Source: Thalassotalea sp. 273M-4
Lineage (GTDB): Bacteria; Pseudomonadota; Gammaproteobacteria; Enterobacterales; Alteromonadaceae
Direction of reading: 5' to 3'
DNA: 64,000 bases
Assembly (NCBI RefSeq): GCF_041410465.1
Contig: NZ_CP166961.1
Coordinates: forward strand, 1,984,001-2,048,000
Within the stretch, counting starts at the first letter, position 1; every line of letters starts with the position of its first letter. Positions 18,046-27,182 of this stretch are shown piece by piece. The position numbers and the translations under genes are program-made. The notes beneath the pieces are model-generated. The model ran no database searches and was not told where the DNA came from. It saw only the letters and a list, made by a program, of their open reading frames with translations.

Positions 18046-19584
18046 TTAGCGAGTTTTCACCCCGGTAAATTTCACCCCTGACAACATGGCCATATCTTGG
18101 TGCCATGTGGCTAAATCATTTTGATTAAATTTGGACAAGGCATCATGACCACATCCTCTGGCCATGACAGACATTAATTGAGTCGATGCTTGAAAGAAAT
18201 TTTTCAACTGAACAGCTGATTTTTCAATGTTTAGCCGTTGTCGTAGGTCTTTATTTTGAGTGGCGATACCCGCTGGGCAATTATTGGTATTACATATCCT
18301 AGCAGCAACACAACCAATCGCTTGCATGGCACTGTTTGATAACGCGACAGCATCCGCGCCAAGAGCAAGTGCTTTGACAAAATCAATGGGGACTCGTAAT
18401 CCGCCCGTTATTATCAATGTGACATCACTGGCATTTTGCTCATCTAAATATTTACGCGCACGAGCAAGAGCGGGAATGGTTGGCACACTAATATGATCGC
18501 GAAACATTTGCGGTGCGGCACCTGTTCCGCCCCCTCGACCATCTAAAATAATGTAATCGGCGCCAGCGTCTAAAGCAAAATGAATGTCTTGTTCAATGTG
18601 ATTAGCACTTAACTTAAAACCGATAGGGATCCCCCCAGTGATCTCACGTACTTTATTGGCAAAGTTTTTAAAATCATCAACGTTATGTAAGTTTTTAAAT
18701 GTGGGCGGTGACACTGCGTCGGTGCCTTCTTTAAGGCCTCGAACTTGCGCTATTTTACCAACATTTTTATTCGCGGGCAGATGGCCGCCGGTGCCCGTTT
18801 TAGCGCCCTGCCCGCCTTTAAAATGAAAAGCTTGTACATTTTTCAGCTTGTCTTTAGAAAAACCAAAACCGGCACTAGCAAGCTCATAAAAGTATTTCGA
18901 ATTAGCTTGTTGCTCTTCGGGCAACATTCCCCCTTCACCAGAGCAAATTCCGGTACCGGCAAGTTCAGCCCCGGTTGCCAGAGCAATTTTGGCTTCTTCA
19001 GACAAAGCACCAAAGCTCATATCAGAAACCAGTAAGGGAATATCAAGCTTTAAGGGCTTTTTTGCCCTTGGGCCAATAATCACTTGAGTATCTACTGCCA
19101 CATCTTCCATTAAAGGCTTAGTCGCCATTTGCGCGACCATAATTTGAATATCATCCCATTGTGGTAATTTATATCTTGGCACCCCCATCGCAACCATTGG
19201 TCCATGACTTCCCATATTTGCCAGTCCATCTCGGGCTAACTGATGAATAAACTCGAGTGTTGGCTCTTCTGTTGTTCTTTTCACTTTAGGAACATCTGCC
19301 TGTTGCGTTGACACTCCTGGACCTGCTTTACCAATGTGGTCATCGTCAAATTGTTTATGGCTACCATCACAAAATGGACTATTACCGGTATGTTTACACT
19401 GACATAAATATGCATCGGCCGTTTCTTTTGCTCTAAAAGGCTTTGGTTTGAAATCTGTTCCGGCATGAGAACCGTCACAAAAAGGTTGGTTGGCAGAGCG
19501 GCCACAGGTACAAAAATAATATTCTTTCCCTTGTTCTAGGTGAACTTTTTTGGGCGATATGGCGGCAACTATGGGTTTACTCAT
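18046..19584 (-). CDS. FMN-binding glutamate synthase-like protein with two N-terminal CDGSH iron-sulfur domains
   Basis: Predicted cytoplasmic iron-sulfur flavoprotein, 512 residues. Two CDGSH domains come first: Cys25, Cys27, Cys36, His40 and Cys61, Cys63, Cys72, His76, each the 3Cys-1His ligand set for a 2Fe-2S cluster. From about residue 120 follows the FMN/glutamate synthase central domain: ALSEEAKIALATGAEL, ISGxEGG-like CSGEGGMLPEEQ, KxGQGAKTGTGGHLP, ILDGRGGGTGAAP. A Cys-x5-Cys-x4-Cys triad (CVAARICNTNNC) matches the 3Fe-4S ligands of GltB. The glutaminase domain is absent, so it is not a glutamine-dependent glutamate synthase by itself. ATG 19584 has AGGATC upstream. It lies 53 bases after a membrane-protein gene. 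Confidence 0.9.
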   Translation of the reverse strand: MSKPIVAAISPKKVHLEQGKEYYFCTCGRSANQPFCDGSHAGTDFKPKPFRAKETADAYLCQCKHTGNSPFCDGSHKQFDDDHIGKAGPGVSTQQADVPKVKRTTEEPTLEFIHQLARDGLANMGSHGPMVAMGVPRYKLPQWDDIQIMVAQMATKPLMEDVAVDTQVIIGPRAKKPLKLDIPLLVSDMSFGALSEEAKIALATGAELAGTGICSGEGGMLPEEQQANSKYFYELASAGFGFSKDKLKNVQAFHFKGGQGAKTGTGGHLPANKNVGKIAQVRGLKEGTDAVSPPTFKNLHNVDDFKNFANKVREITGGIPIGFKLSANHIEQDIHFALDAGADYIILDGRGGGTGAAPQMFRDHISVPTIPALARARKYLDEQNASDVTLIITGGLRVPIDFVKALALGADAVALSNSAMQAIGCVAARICNTNNCPAGIATQNKDLRQRLNIEKSAVQLKNFFQASTQLMSVMARGCGHDALSKFNQNDLATWHQDMAMLSGVKFTGVKTR

Positions 19585-19637
19585 ATTCGGATCCTATTTG
19601 TTAAATCTAGTGATGCTTATGATCTGTGCTATCGATG

Positions 19638-20132
19638 TTAAAACTCATACACACCAACATTTTCTATATGTGGATGCTCAGTAATAACATTTTCAATCAA
19701 AGCCTCTTGTTGTTCTGTGTGATCGATTAACAAGATAAAGCGCCCTTGTTTTAATTGTTTATTTAATCTCGTGCAATTTAATGTTTTTTCACTCGATGCT
19801 AGTGGGTATTTATTAATCGACGTTAAGATGAAAAAAATAAAGGCAAAACAAAAGAGCACTAATGATATAAGCATAGGTAGGGTAAGATTTAAAATGTAGC
19901 CTGCGCTGGCAATAGCGATAGTTACCAACAGAGCAATGATGGTGTTAATTTCACGGCGAAACATGGAGCCAATGAAGTAACTGCCTGATGGCAATAAGGA
20001 TTCTAGGTAACGAACGCCCTGTCTATTACCAATGAGGTGTAGCTGTGGTTTGCTAAAGCCTTTTTGTTCAAGTTGTTGGCAGATCAACTGCAAATCACCT
20101 AAGTCATCCGCGAGATAAACGTGTTGCTTCAT
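19638..20132 (-). CDS. Conserved membrane protein, two TM helices, unknown function
   Basis: 164 residues: an N-terminal soluble part (MKQHVYLADDLGDLQLICQQ), two adjacent hydrophobic helices near residues 62-82 and 85-107, then a C-terminal soluble part ending ENVGVYEF. This resembles small membrane proteins with a split ferredoxin-like domain around a hairpin of helices, but I cannot name a family. AGGAGAAGG stands before ATG 20132. The CDGSH/FMN gene follows after 53 bases, so the two are probably one operon. Confidence 0.75.
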   Translation of the reverse strand: MKQHVYLADDLGDLQLICQQLEQKGFSKPQLHLIGNRQGVRYLESLLPSGSYFIGSMFRREINTIIALLVTIAIASAGYILNLTLPMLISLVLFCFAFIFFILTSINKYPLASSEKTLNCTRLNKQLKQGRFILLIDHTEQQEALIENVITEHPHIENVGVYEF

Positions 20133-20591
20133 TCAAATTCCTTCTCCTAACTCCCTTTCTAGGGCACGACATTTTTATTGAGTAAAGAAGAGTATGGTTA
20201 AGCATTGAAGAACTTGCAATTTACAACAAAGAGGGATTGTTTAGTACTTAAAAATTTATTACAAAATAAGGGATGGATAAAATATCAGTTTTTCCGTAAG
20301 CTTATGAAAAGATGTTAGATAAAATAGAATGAGATAATATTTATCATCATTATATTAACTCAAAGCTTTGAAAGCTAAGTTTACAAGGTGAATTAATTTT
20401 TTAGGTAGAAGAGGAAATTTCAATCTTCATTTTGCATAAAATACGTACCTTTTATTAAAATCATCCTTGAAAAAGGGTTATATAAAATCAATCAAAACTA
20501 GTTATCTTTCTCTATTTTCTCTACTCCCTGAGTGTCAAATACTTCATTATGGATTCGACTGGACAACTCTTAAAACTTGAAATTTAACTAA
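20133..20591. other. AT-rich intergenic region
   Basis: About 460 bases between divergent genes with no supported gene. It presumably holds both promoters. It marks the left edge of an AT-rich block running to about 23140, lower in GC than its surroundings. Confidence 0.4.
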
Positions 20592-22163
20592 ATGAATACA
20601 CAGATAAACTACAAATTGCTGCTTCTTCCCTTTACATTGCTACTTTATTGTTTCTTTCTAAATCTTTCCAAAATTGAAATATCATTTTTTCATGGAACAC
20701 TTCACATACTATTACAATGCAGCTTATTGACAGCTTTGGTATTTTTCCCAAACTCAAAAATATTTCGTTTTTTGATTGCCATATTTTTGAGCATAAAATT
20801 ATTTACTGAGTTGTCTTACAACTCATCTTTATCCATCAGTATGGTCATGAGTTTATTTTCAAGCACTGTCAGTGAATCATTAGCATTTATACAGTTTAAT
20901 CTCTTTTCGGTACTTGTAACCATTACATTTATAATTACTGTTGGCTTAGCGCCAGTACCAAGTGAGAAAAAATATCTAAAATACCTCGCTTTTGCTGGAA
21001 TAATATATTTGATTTTACCTCTTACTTATAAAGCTAATACATTTTTCTCTTCTGAGAAATTTGATAACTACAAACGTACTGGGCTTGCTAAAAGTCAATC
21101 TCATATTTTTAATTTATTCGAATATGTTGTTGAAGAAGAAATAGCGTTGAGGTTACCTGCACTTAAATCAATTAAGGGATTTACAGATAGTTTAGCTTTT
21201 TTTTCATCTCAGCAAAAAGGACTAAACAGCACATGGAAGAATGTTACCGATATGAATGACAATAACAAGTTATTAGTACTTGGAATTGGTGAATCATTAA
21301 GGGCTGATCACTTAAGTATTTATGGCTACAAAAGAGAAACAACTCCTCAACTTTCCAAGCTATTACACGCTATTAGTTTATTTGATAATACGTATGCTGC
21401 AGGAACAAACACTTGGAATTCATTACCTACGGCGTTAACAAAATCACATGACAAACCAGATTTAGCTAAATCAATTATAAACCTTGCGAAAGATGCTGGT
21501 TATACCACCTTTTGGATTTCAAATCACGCGCAAACAAGTACTTGGGATCATTCTGTATCTGCAATAGCGAACCAAGCTGACCATACTTTTTTTTACTCGG
21601 ATATTAAGCCAGGCTCTGTTTATGACATTGACTTAGTTGAAAAACTTAAGACTATCGTACTTAATCAAGAAAATAAAACTCTCGTAGTTTTACACTTTTA
21701 TGGCTCTCATATGCAATTTAGTGATCGATATCCTGCTGAATTCTCGTTATTTAGCAGCAAGAACAAAATACTTGATGAATATGATAATTCTATCATTTTT
21801 ACAGACCATGTCCAAAACGAAATAATAAACGTAGTCTCAAATTTCAATGGTAAGTACTTATTTTTTGCTGATCATGGATTAATAAATCCTAATGGTGTAT
21901 TGCCATTAAAGCATGATGTTAGAACCCCTCCGAATCTTGACTCGTTAAAAGTGCCACTATTTACTTTTCCTAAAACAGATTTGTTAAAAAATGGTACAAC
22001 TAAAGGTTTTATTTCTTTGTACTATTTTGAATGTATTTTTTCTAGTTGGTCAGAAATCACATCCACAGATTTAACTGATAACGATTACTGTCAAAAAAAT
22101 ATTAATAATGATCAAGTGCAATTTTTAGATGCTAATTTAAAACAACACAAAATAAATCTTTAG
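20592..22163 (+). CDS. Phosphoethanolamine transferase-like sulfatase-fold membrane protein
   Basis: Inner-membrane protein with a periplasmic alkaline-phosphatase-fold catalytic domain. Relatives (EptA, EptB, CptA) transfer phosphoethanolamine from phosphatidylethanolamine to lipid A or core sugars. About five N-terminal hydrophobic segments occupy residues 1-145. The catalytic part has GIGESLRADH with metal ligand Glu234, a candidate nucleophile Thr272 or Thr274 in AAGTNTWNSLP, and FADHG with Asp427 and His428. All expected ligands are present. The ribosome-binding site is weak and base composition strikingly AT-rich, suggesting transfer. It converges on a GDPD-like gene. The acceptor is unknown. 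Confidence 0.82.
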   Translation: MNTQINYKLLLLPFTLLLYCFFLNLSKIEISFFHGTLHILLQCSLLTALVFFPNSKIFRFLIAIFLSIKLFTELSYNSSLSISMVMSLFSSTVSESLAFIQFNLFSVLVTITFIITVGLAPVPSEKKYLKYLAFAGIIYLILPLTYKANTFFSSEKFDNYKRTGLAKSQSHIFNLFEYVVEEEIALRLPALKSIKGFTDSLAFFSSQQKGLNSTWKNVTDMNDNNKLLVLGIGESLRADHLSIYGYKRETTPQLSKLLHAISLFDNTYAAGTNTWNSLPTALTKSHDKPDLAKSIINLAKDAGYTTFWISNHAQTSTWDHSVSAIANQADHTFFYSDIKPGSVYDIDLVEKLKTIVLNQENKTLVVLHFYGSHMQFSDRYPAEFSLFSSKNKILDEYDNSIIFTDHVQNEIINVVSNFNGKYLFFADHGLINPNGVLPLKHDVRTPPNLDSLKVPLFTFPKTDLLKNGTTKGFISLYYFECIFSSWSEITSTDLTDNDYCQKNINNDQVQFLDANLKQHKINL

Positions 22164-22211
22164 GAATATATTGAAAATATATTATGAGTTCTTTTTGGGT
22201 TAATAAATTAT

Positions 22212-23024
22212 CTAATGACAATATTGGGCAGTGTAAAAATTCTCATCGGATAGTGTTACTTTTACATATTCATTTCTCAGGAATTCTTTTAATATATTTT
22301 TTTCATTGACCGTGAACAGTAGTATAGGTAATGAATTCAAAGAATCCTTAAGAATAGGACTATAGTTTTGGTATCCCATAGAAACAGCTGAAAAATATTC
22401 AAGAATATACTTAATTTTTAATTTATATATTTCAATTAAAAAATTTAATTTTCCATCTCTTTCATTGAACGTAATCCAATAGCTTGTGTTAAACCCCTCT
22501 AATGAGAATGCTTTTAGATGATTTGCACTTTGCGATTCAATTAATACTCTATCTTTTAAGTGATGCTCTTTTGTTAATTGAAGAAATCTACTTACAGCCG
22601 AATTGATGTTAGCTTCATCTAGATATTTTAAATTTTTGAAATCCAACCAAAAATAAACATCATTATTTACACTATTGAATAATTCTTTTAGTGTTAAAAG
22701 TTTTCCATATTTTAAATTATATGGATAATCATGAGATATAATGTAGTCGTTTAATACCTCATCAAAAAAAACATCCACTTCAATGCCTTTTGCATTGAGT
22801 TCTATGGCTTTTTTAACAGCTTTTATTGAGTTTTGTTCGAACTCTTTGTGATAGCCCCTATGTGCCCAAACTTTATGACAACTGTTATAGAAAAAGGAAG
22901 AATTAGAAAGTTTATATTTAAAAACTAAATCTATAAAAAGGGACAAAAAAAATGGCAATAATATGATTAATAAACAAGAAGATATAAAACCTTTTTTATT
23001 TTTATCAGTAAATCTAAAATTCAT
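22212..23024 (-). CDS. Glycerophosphodiester phosphodiesterase family protein
   Basis: 270 residues with an N-terminal membrane anchor at about 13-35. The catalytic TIM-barrel start is WAHRGYHKEFEQNS (His55, Arg56), followed by GIEVDVFFD with acidic metal ligands and ISHDYP with the second catalytic His. Such enzymes release glycerol 3-phosphate from lipid headgroup diesters. The anchor places the domain on the periplasmic side, unlike cytosolic UgpQ. It is AT-rich like the convergent transferase, with 48 bases between their stops. Phosphoethanolamine transferases leave diacylglycerol, so a shared role in lipid turnover is only a guess. Confidence 0.82.
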   Translation of the reverse strand: MNFRFTDKNKKGFISSCLLIILLPFFLSLFIDLVFKYKLSNSSFFYNSCHKVWAHRGYHKEFEQNSIKAVKKAIELNAKGIEVDVFFDEVLNDYIISHDYPYNLKYGKLLTLKELFNSVNNDVYFWLDFKNLKYLDEANINSAVSRFLQLTKEHHLKDRVLIESQSANHLKAFSLEGFNTSYWITFNERDGKLNFLIEIYKLKIKYILEYFSAVSMGYQNYSPILKDSLNSLPILLFTVNEKNILKEFLRNEYVKVTLSDENFYTAQYCH

Positions 23025-23144
23025 ATTATCAGTTTTTATGTAAGTAAATTTTTAAATCCAAAATATAGCACTTCACATAATTTTTCAAATGAAAAATACA
23101 ATTAAAGTTAAAAACAGATTTAGTATCTATTAATGCTATTTATT

Positions 23145-24419
23145 TCATTCTTTTTCTTCATTAGATTCATCATTATGTTCTACCATTTGTTCATGAACCG
23201 TAGTCTCATCAATTCGTGGGTCTAATGATGCGGCCATAGGTGATGTGGTGATATCTGATGGACTGACGACATAGTCATCTTCACTTGGGGTTTCTCTTTT
23301 TTGCACCGAGTTAATCACTGACAAGGATACAAACATTATTAGGGTTAGTATGGCGATTGAGCCATACAAGGCTTGAAAACCTATTAAAGACATTAATTGG
23401 GCAATCACTGTTGAGCCCAAACAGGCTCCGCCACCAAAGGCGATTAATAACGCCGATGAAACCCCGACTCTGTCTTCATCGCTGACCGCCGAGTTAGCGA
23501 GCGCCGATGACAGTGGGTACATAGTAAAAGCAAAAAGGCCAAAGCAAAACGTCGAGACCAAGGTCAGTATGTTTGGGGCGGTATTAAAGCTCATGACTAG
23601 GGCCACAACTCCTATCCCAAGCGAATTTATTCTAATTAATACACTGCGTCTGACCCTATCTGATAACACCCCCATGGGCCATTGCGCCAACAAACCGGCA
23701 AGTACCGTAATCGCCATAAATGAGCCGATATCACTGGCATTAAAGCCGGCTTGTTGAGCATAAACTGGTGCTAAGCCGTAAAAACTGCCATTTATAATGC
23801 CTGCAAACAACACCGCGGTAAGGGCTTCAGGAATGGATTTAAAATAGCTAAAAAAACTAATCGAGATGGGTTTTAAAGGCGCGGGGTGGATTCTCCGAGT
23901 AATCGATATTGGCACAATTCCAATCGAGACGGCAATGCAAATAAGAAACAAGGGGGCCAAACCCAATGCCGGAAACAGGGATAATACAAACTGTCCTACG
24001 ATCATGCCAAAGTAGGATGTGATCATATAAATTGAAAATATTTCGCCACGATTTTCGGGCTCAGCTTGCTCATTAAGCCAGCTTTCTAGCACCATGTAGT
24101 TACACATCATACCAATGCCAACGAATAACCTTAAAACGAGCCAAATATAAATATTATCTGTTAACCCATGCGTTGCAATACAGGCAAGTACCGTTGCCGT
24201 ACTGGCTGCAAAAGTGCGAATATGACCTACGCTTTTAATAAAGTAATACGCTATTTTTGAACCGGATAATAACCCCAAATAATACGCTGAGGTCATTAAC
24301 CCAATCCAAAAGGTTGTTACCTCTGCAGCAGTTAAATAGACGGCTAAATAAGTGGTCAGTAAGCCGGTGCCAGCCACAAGAAAAAAGTTTGTCAGATAAA
24401 GAGATAAAAATGCTCGCAT
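23145..24419 (-). CDS. MFS transporter (YcaD-like)
   Basis: About 424 residues with 12 predicted helices, major facilitator superfamily. The loop 2-3 region is around GSKIAYYFIKSVGHIRTF, and the mid-protein loop WPMGVLSDRVRRSVLIR is the characteristic GxxxDRxxRR-type motif. The C-terminal 45 residues are acidic and soluble (ETPSEDDY... ESNEEKE). ATG 24425 is also possible, but ATG 24419 lies nine bases after AGGG. The substrate is unknown. Confidence 0.85.
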   Translation of the reverse strand: MRAFLSLYLTNFFLVAGTGLLTTYLAVYLTAAEVTTFWIGLMTSAYYLGLLSGSKIAYYFIKSVGHIRTFAASTATVLACIATHGLTDNIYIWLVLRLFVGIGMMCNYMVLESWLNEQAEPENRGEIFSIYMITSYFGMIVGQFVLSLFPALGLAPLFLICIAVSIGIVPISITRRIHPAPLKPISISFFSYFKSIPEALTAVLFAGIINGSFYGLAPVYAQQAGFNASDIGSFMAITVLAGLLAQWPMGVLSDRVRRSVLIRINSLGIGVVALVMSFNTAPNILTLVSTFCFGLFAFTMYPLSSALANSAVSDEDRVGVSSALLIAFGGGACLGSTVIAQLMSLIGFQALYGSIAILTLIMFVSLSVINSVQKRETPSEDDYVVSPSDITTSPMAASLDPRIDETTVHEQMVEHNDESNEEKE

Positions 24420-24533
24420 ATGCATTAACCCTGATATTTGGTGTCATTATTAGATATAGGCAACAACTAATTATTATAGGTCGGGAAATACTTGATAAGA
24501 TAAAAAATAATCATATCACCCTCTTCACTTTGA

Positions 24534-24915
24534 TTATTGCGGCGGGTCAACTTTATATCCAAACGAGCCATTACTTCGAAACCAACCGGCAATAGAATAT
24601 CGCTCTTTGTTGGCCGTTAAAACTTCGTGGGGGAATTCTTCGCTTAGAAAAAGCGCCAATGTGCCAAACTCTGGTTTCACTATCATCCCATTTTGACAGG
24701 ATCCACTTTGATATAAAACCAATTCACCGCCATGACCTTCTTGCCATGCTTTAATTAAGGAAGAGAACCATAGATAACACTCTATTTTTTTGCCCTTGAA
24801 AAGCATCAAGATGGCGATTAATGCTATATCCTTTTGCTCGAATATCTTCTGTAATTTTGTCCAAGAGTGCGGCTTCTGAATTTAAACAAGCCGTTTTTAT
24901 ATCATGAGAATGCAT
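24534..24915 (-). pseudogene. 2OG-Fe(II) oxygenase, broken by internal deletion and frameshift
   Basis: From ATG 24915 the frame reads MHSHDIKTACL... ITEDIRAKGYSIN and jumps straight to RHLDAFQGQKNRVLSMVLFLN, then stops at 24751. In intact relatives about 80-100 residues separate the DIxxKGYSI N-terminus from the KHLDAF iron-binding stretch, so an internal deletion is likely. The next frame resumes WQEGHGGELVLY, PEFGTLALFLSEEFPHEVL and RYSIAGWFRSN, the C-terminal half with the distal His and the 2-oxoglutarate Arg. Two lesions make it non-functional. Similarity is from recall of the prolyl-hydroxylase-like family. Confidence 0.75.
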
Positions 24916-25349
24916 CGTGTTAAATTTCCCCGCGATTAAATGAGAAAATCGCTTTGTTATGATTGAAATGAAGGGTCGTTAATGTAGAGATGAATGTTTC
25001 AATCTATGCTTTTGTATTTATTAATGTCGTATTTCTAATCCAAGAAATATTACAATGTTCACATAGCTCAAAAAGATGAAAATATATTTTCCACACCACC
25101 TTGTAAGTAATTGTAAAGTATAGATTTTTTATTATTGAGTAAAGGTAAATAAAATTGTGGTAGGGATAAAAAGTTTTTTCACAATGAGGTTTGACACACA
25201 GCTTGGGGACTGTTGTTTTGGGGTAAGTGATTTTTATCCTCAAGGCAGAGTAAAAACAGCATATAAGTGCGATTCTAGTAAAGTAAGAAAGCTTAAATGA
25301 CCTAAAGTTAATACGCTTTAATACACTGAAGTTAACATACCTAATATGG

Positions 25350-25412
25350 GCTAAGATAATGAGCTAAGATAATGAGCTAAGATAATGAGCTAAGATGATG
25401 GGCTAAGATACG
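25350..25412. repeat. 13-bp tandem repeat, nearly five copies
   Basis: Unit GCTAAGATAATGA repeats exactly at 25350, 25363 and 25376. A fourth copy at 25389 has two changes (GCTAAGATGATGG) and a partial fifth copy starts at 25402 (GCTAAGATACG). Thirteen bases is not a multiple of three and no gene spans it, so it is non-coding. Confidence 0.9.
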
Positions 25413-25473
25413 CCAAGAAAAAGGAGGAAAGCGGCATTAAAAATGCTAGTGCTATATATTTAAAGCTTGTGTC

Positions 25474-25506
25474 GTCAAGCTAGCCAAATGGTTTGGATAG
25501 CTTGAC
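25474..25506. repeat. Long hairpin downstream of the M14 peptidase gene
   Basis: GTCAAGCTA/TAGCTTGAC encloses CCAAA/TTTGG with one mismatch and a 3-base loop, giving 14 paired bases. It lies 22 bases after the peptidase stop. No T-run follows on either strand, so it may protect the mRNA 3' end or be a terminator without a tail. Confidence 0.6.
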
Positions 25507-25527
25507 GTTATTACTTAATGAAAGACT

Positions 25528-26454
25528 TTAAAGCGATAATAAATGTTTTAATCCACCACTGATCGCGGCAACTTGAGCTCGTATGCAGTTTTCATCATCG
25601 ACTTTGTCGCTATCAGGATACACTTCTGTGGTCGTACAATACGCAGCACCAGTAAGACTTGCGCATAAGCCTAATTTTTTCGTTGGGTAATTAATGACCC
25701 CAAATTGGTCTAAATCTTTACCTATTAACTGATTATTTTGATCCGCTGGCGCAATATGAGTAACTTGCTCCACTGCCTCAATAATCGCTTTTTGAAATGC
25801 CTTTTGTGGATTCTCACTATCACCAACCAAATAAAAACCGTCAGGTATATTCCAAGATGTTTGTACGCTGGCATCACGAGCGGCAAGCGCGGGACGAAAC
25901 TCACTGTTATCTGTATCTGTGGTTTCATGTAAGTCAAAATGCGCTAAAAATTCAATATTCAATTCAGTTTTTAACTGGTTTACATACGCCATTATTAGCG
26001 CCGATTCTTGCGCTGGACTGGGTTGATAAAATGAACGGTTGGGATCAATGGCATTCGGGTTCCAGCGATTGATGGTTTCGTATCCCCAAGGGCTAATACA
26101 CGGCGCAATCACAAAGTTAAATTGAGGAAATTGTTCCACTTGAGTTTGGGCAAAACGAATAGCACCTTGGACCCCACTGGTCTCGTAACCATGCACCCCA
26201 CCAGTGATTAAAATGAAAGGTTTGGTTAAATCAATATTAGCCGACTTTAAAATACATAACTCAAAGGTCTTATCTTTATAGGTTAGTTGGCCATAGTTAA
26301 CTGTTTCGAGCGAGGCTGGAGCATCCTTTAACTTGGCAATCACTTCATCTTGATAACTGCGTTTTACTTGCTGTTTAGATAACCAACATTGTTTTTCGTC
26401 ATTACCCCATTTTTGTCCTGGGGTGCCAATAGGGTACGATTTATCCTGATTCAT
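25528..26454 (-). CDS. M14-family zinc metallocarboxypeptidase
   Basis: Zinc carboxypeptidase of the M14 (succinylglutamate desuccinylase/aspartoacylase-like) superfamily, about 308 residues, without a signal peptide, so probably cytoplasmic. The zinc motif is GGVHGYETSG (HxxE), then the Arg-containing DPNRSF, and the third ligand is in AHFDLHETTD. A C-terminal Glu in TTTEVYPD fits the catalytic acid. ATG 26454 is preferred over 26487 because AAGAGA lies upstream and the extra residues are unlike the family. Substrate unknown. Confidence 0.87.
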   Translation of the reverse strand: MNQDKSYPIGTPGQKWGNDEKQCWLSKQQVKRSYQDEVIAKLKDAPASLETVNYGQLTYKDKTFELCILKSANIDLTKPFILITGGVHGYETSGVQGAIRFAQTQVEQFPQFNFVIAPCISPWGYETINRWNPNAIDPNRSFYQPSPAQESALIMAYVNQLKTELNIEFLAHFDLHETTDTDNSEFRPALAARDASVQTSWNIPDGFYLVGDSENPQKAFQKAIIEAVEQVTHIAPADQNNQLIGKDLDQFGVINYPTKKLGLCASLTGAAYCTTTEVYPDSDKVDDENCIRAQVAAISGGLKHLLSL

Positions 26455-27182
26455 TATTGTTCTCTTTGTTAAAGAAATTTTTTGCAAGAATACTCTTGTT
26501 AAGCGCTTCTGACAATGACGTTAGTTTGCGTACAGGCTTTTTATTGACTAATAATCATGACTCATGATGAATACGATAGCGCAAACTTTGACCGGTTATG
26601 ACGTGCATCATCAAATGATTCATTTGTTCATAATAAAGGCTAAAGGTCAGGCGTGCGTGAATTTTACCCGCTTTTTAATAGCCCTAGGCTGAATACCAAA
26701 CCATTTTACCTCTTTCACATGCCAAATATTCATTTTTATCCAGTTCATTGCGACAAATTCTATGCTTCCCGTTAATACCATATAAAGGATTATCTAACCG
26801 ATACATGATGACCATATGCGACATATTGCTGATCCGATAAGTCGGATTCTTTGCTGGAATATTTATCACCCTTGGTTGTGGTTTTATTCAATCACCAAAC
26901 CACATTAAGCGGCTGTCTGAATGCTTAATACCAGATTAAGATACGGATACATTGACGGCATTAACAACAATCGGGGTATTAAAGCAATAATCGAATATCG
27001 CTAGGTATTGGGTTCACTTTGGCGTCTTTTTAGCAGAAACTTTATAAATGAGTGATATAGCACCGAGCGTATTTTTAAGGCCGGCATGACCGCGTTATTT
27101 GATATTCTACAGAACCACAAGTTGCTAGCGGTTTGAGCTTGCACTTTGACGTTAGGAATAACTTCGCTAAGCAATATTTTAC
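26455..27182. other. 728-base gap without a supported gene
   Basis: A minus-strand frame of about 65 codons (26684 to about 26880) reads NPLYGINGKHRICRNELDKN and could be a gene or remnant, but I find no family or good ribosome-binding site. Nothing else is supported. Long for this compact genome, so it may contain decayed genes. Confidence 0.4.

Larger units (their letters stand above)
24979..25527. other. Gene-poor gap holding tandem repeats and a hairpin
   Basis: No supported gene; a 79-codon minus-strand frame (25004-25243) has no family features. The right half holds 13-bp tandem repeats (25350-25412) and a long hairpin (25474-25506), listed separately. AT-rich. Confidence 0.5.

Noticed and set aside
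20333..20353. Fur-box-like GATAAT/ATTAT stretch upstream of the transferase gene
   Set aside because: The region is so AT-rich that such matches are expected by chance, and the 7-1-7 symmetry is poor.
25004..25243. 79-codon minus-strand frame
   Set aside because: AT-rich composition and no family similarity or start signal.
26684..26869. 61-codon minus-strand frame
   Set aside because: Could be a small gene but no family, weak start; recorded under the gap instead.
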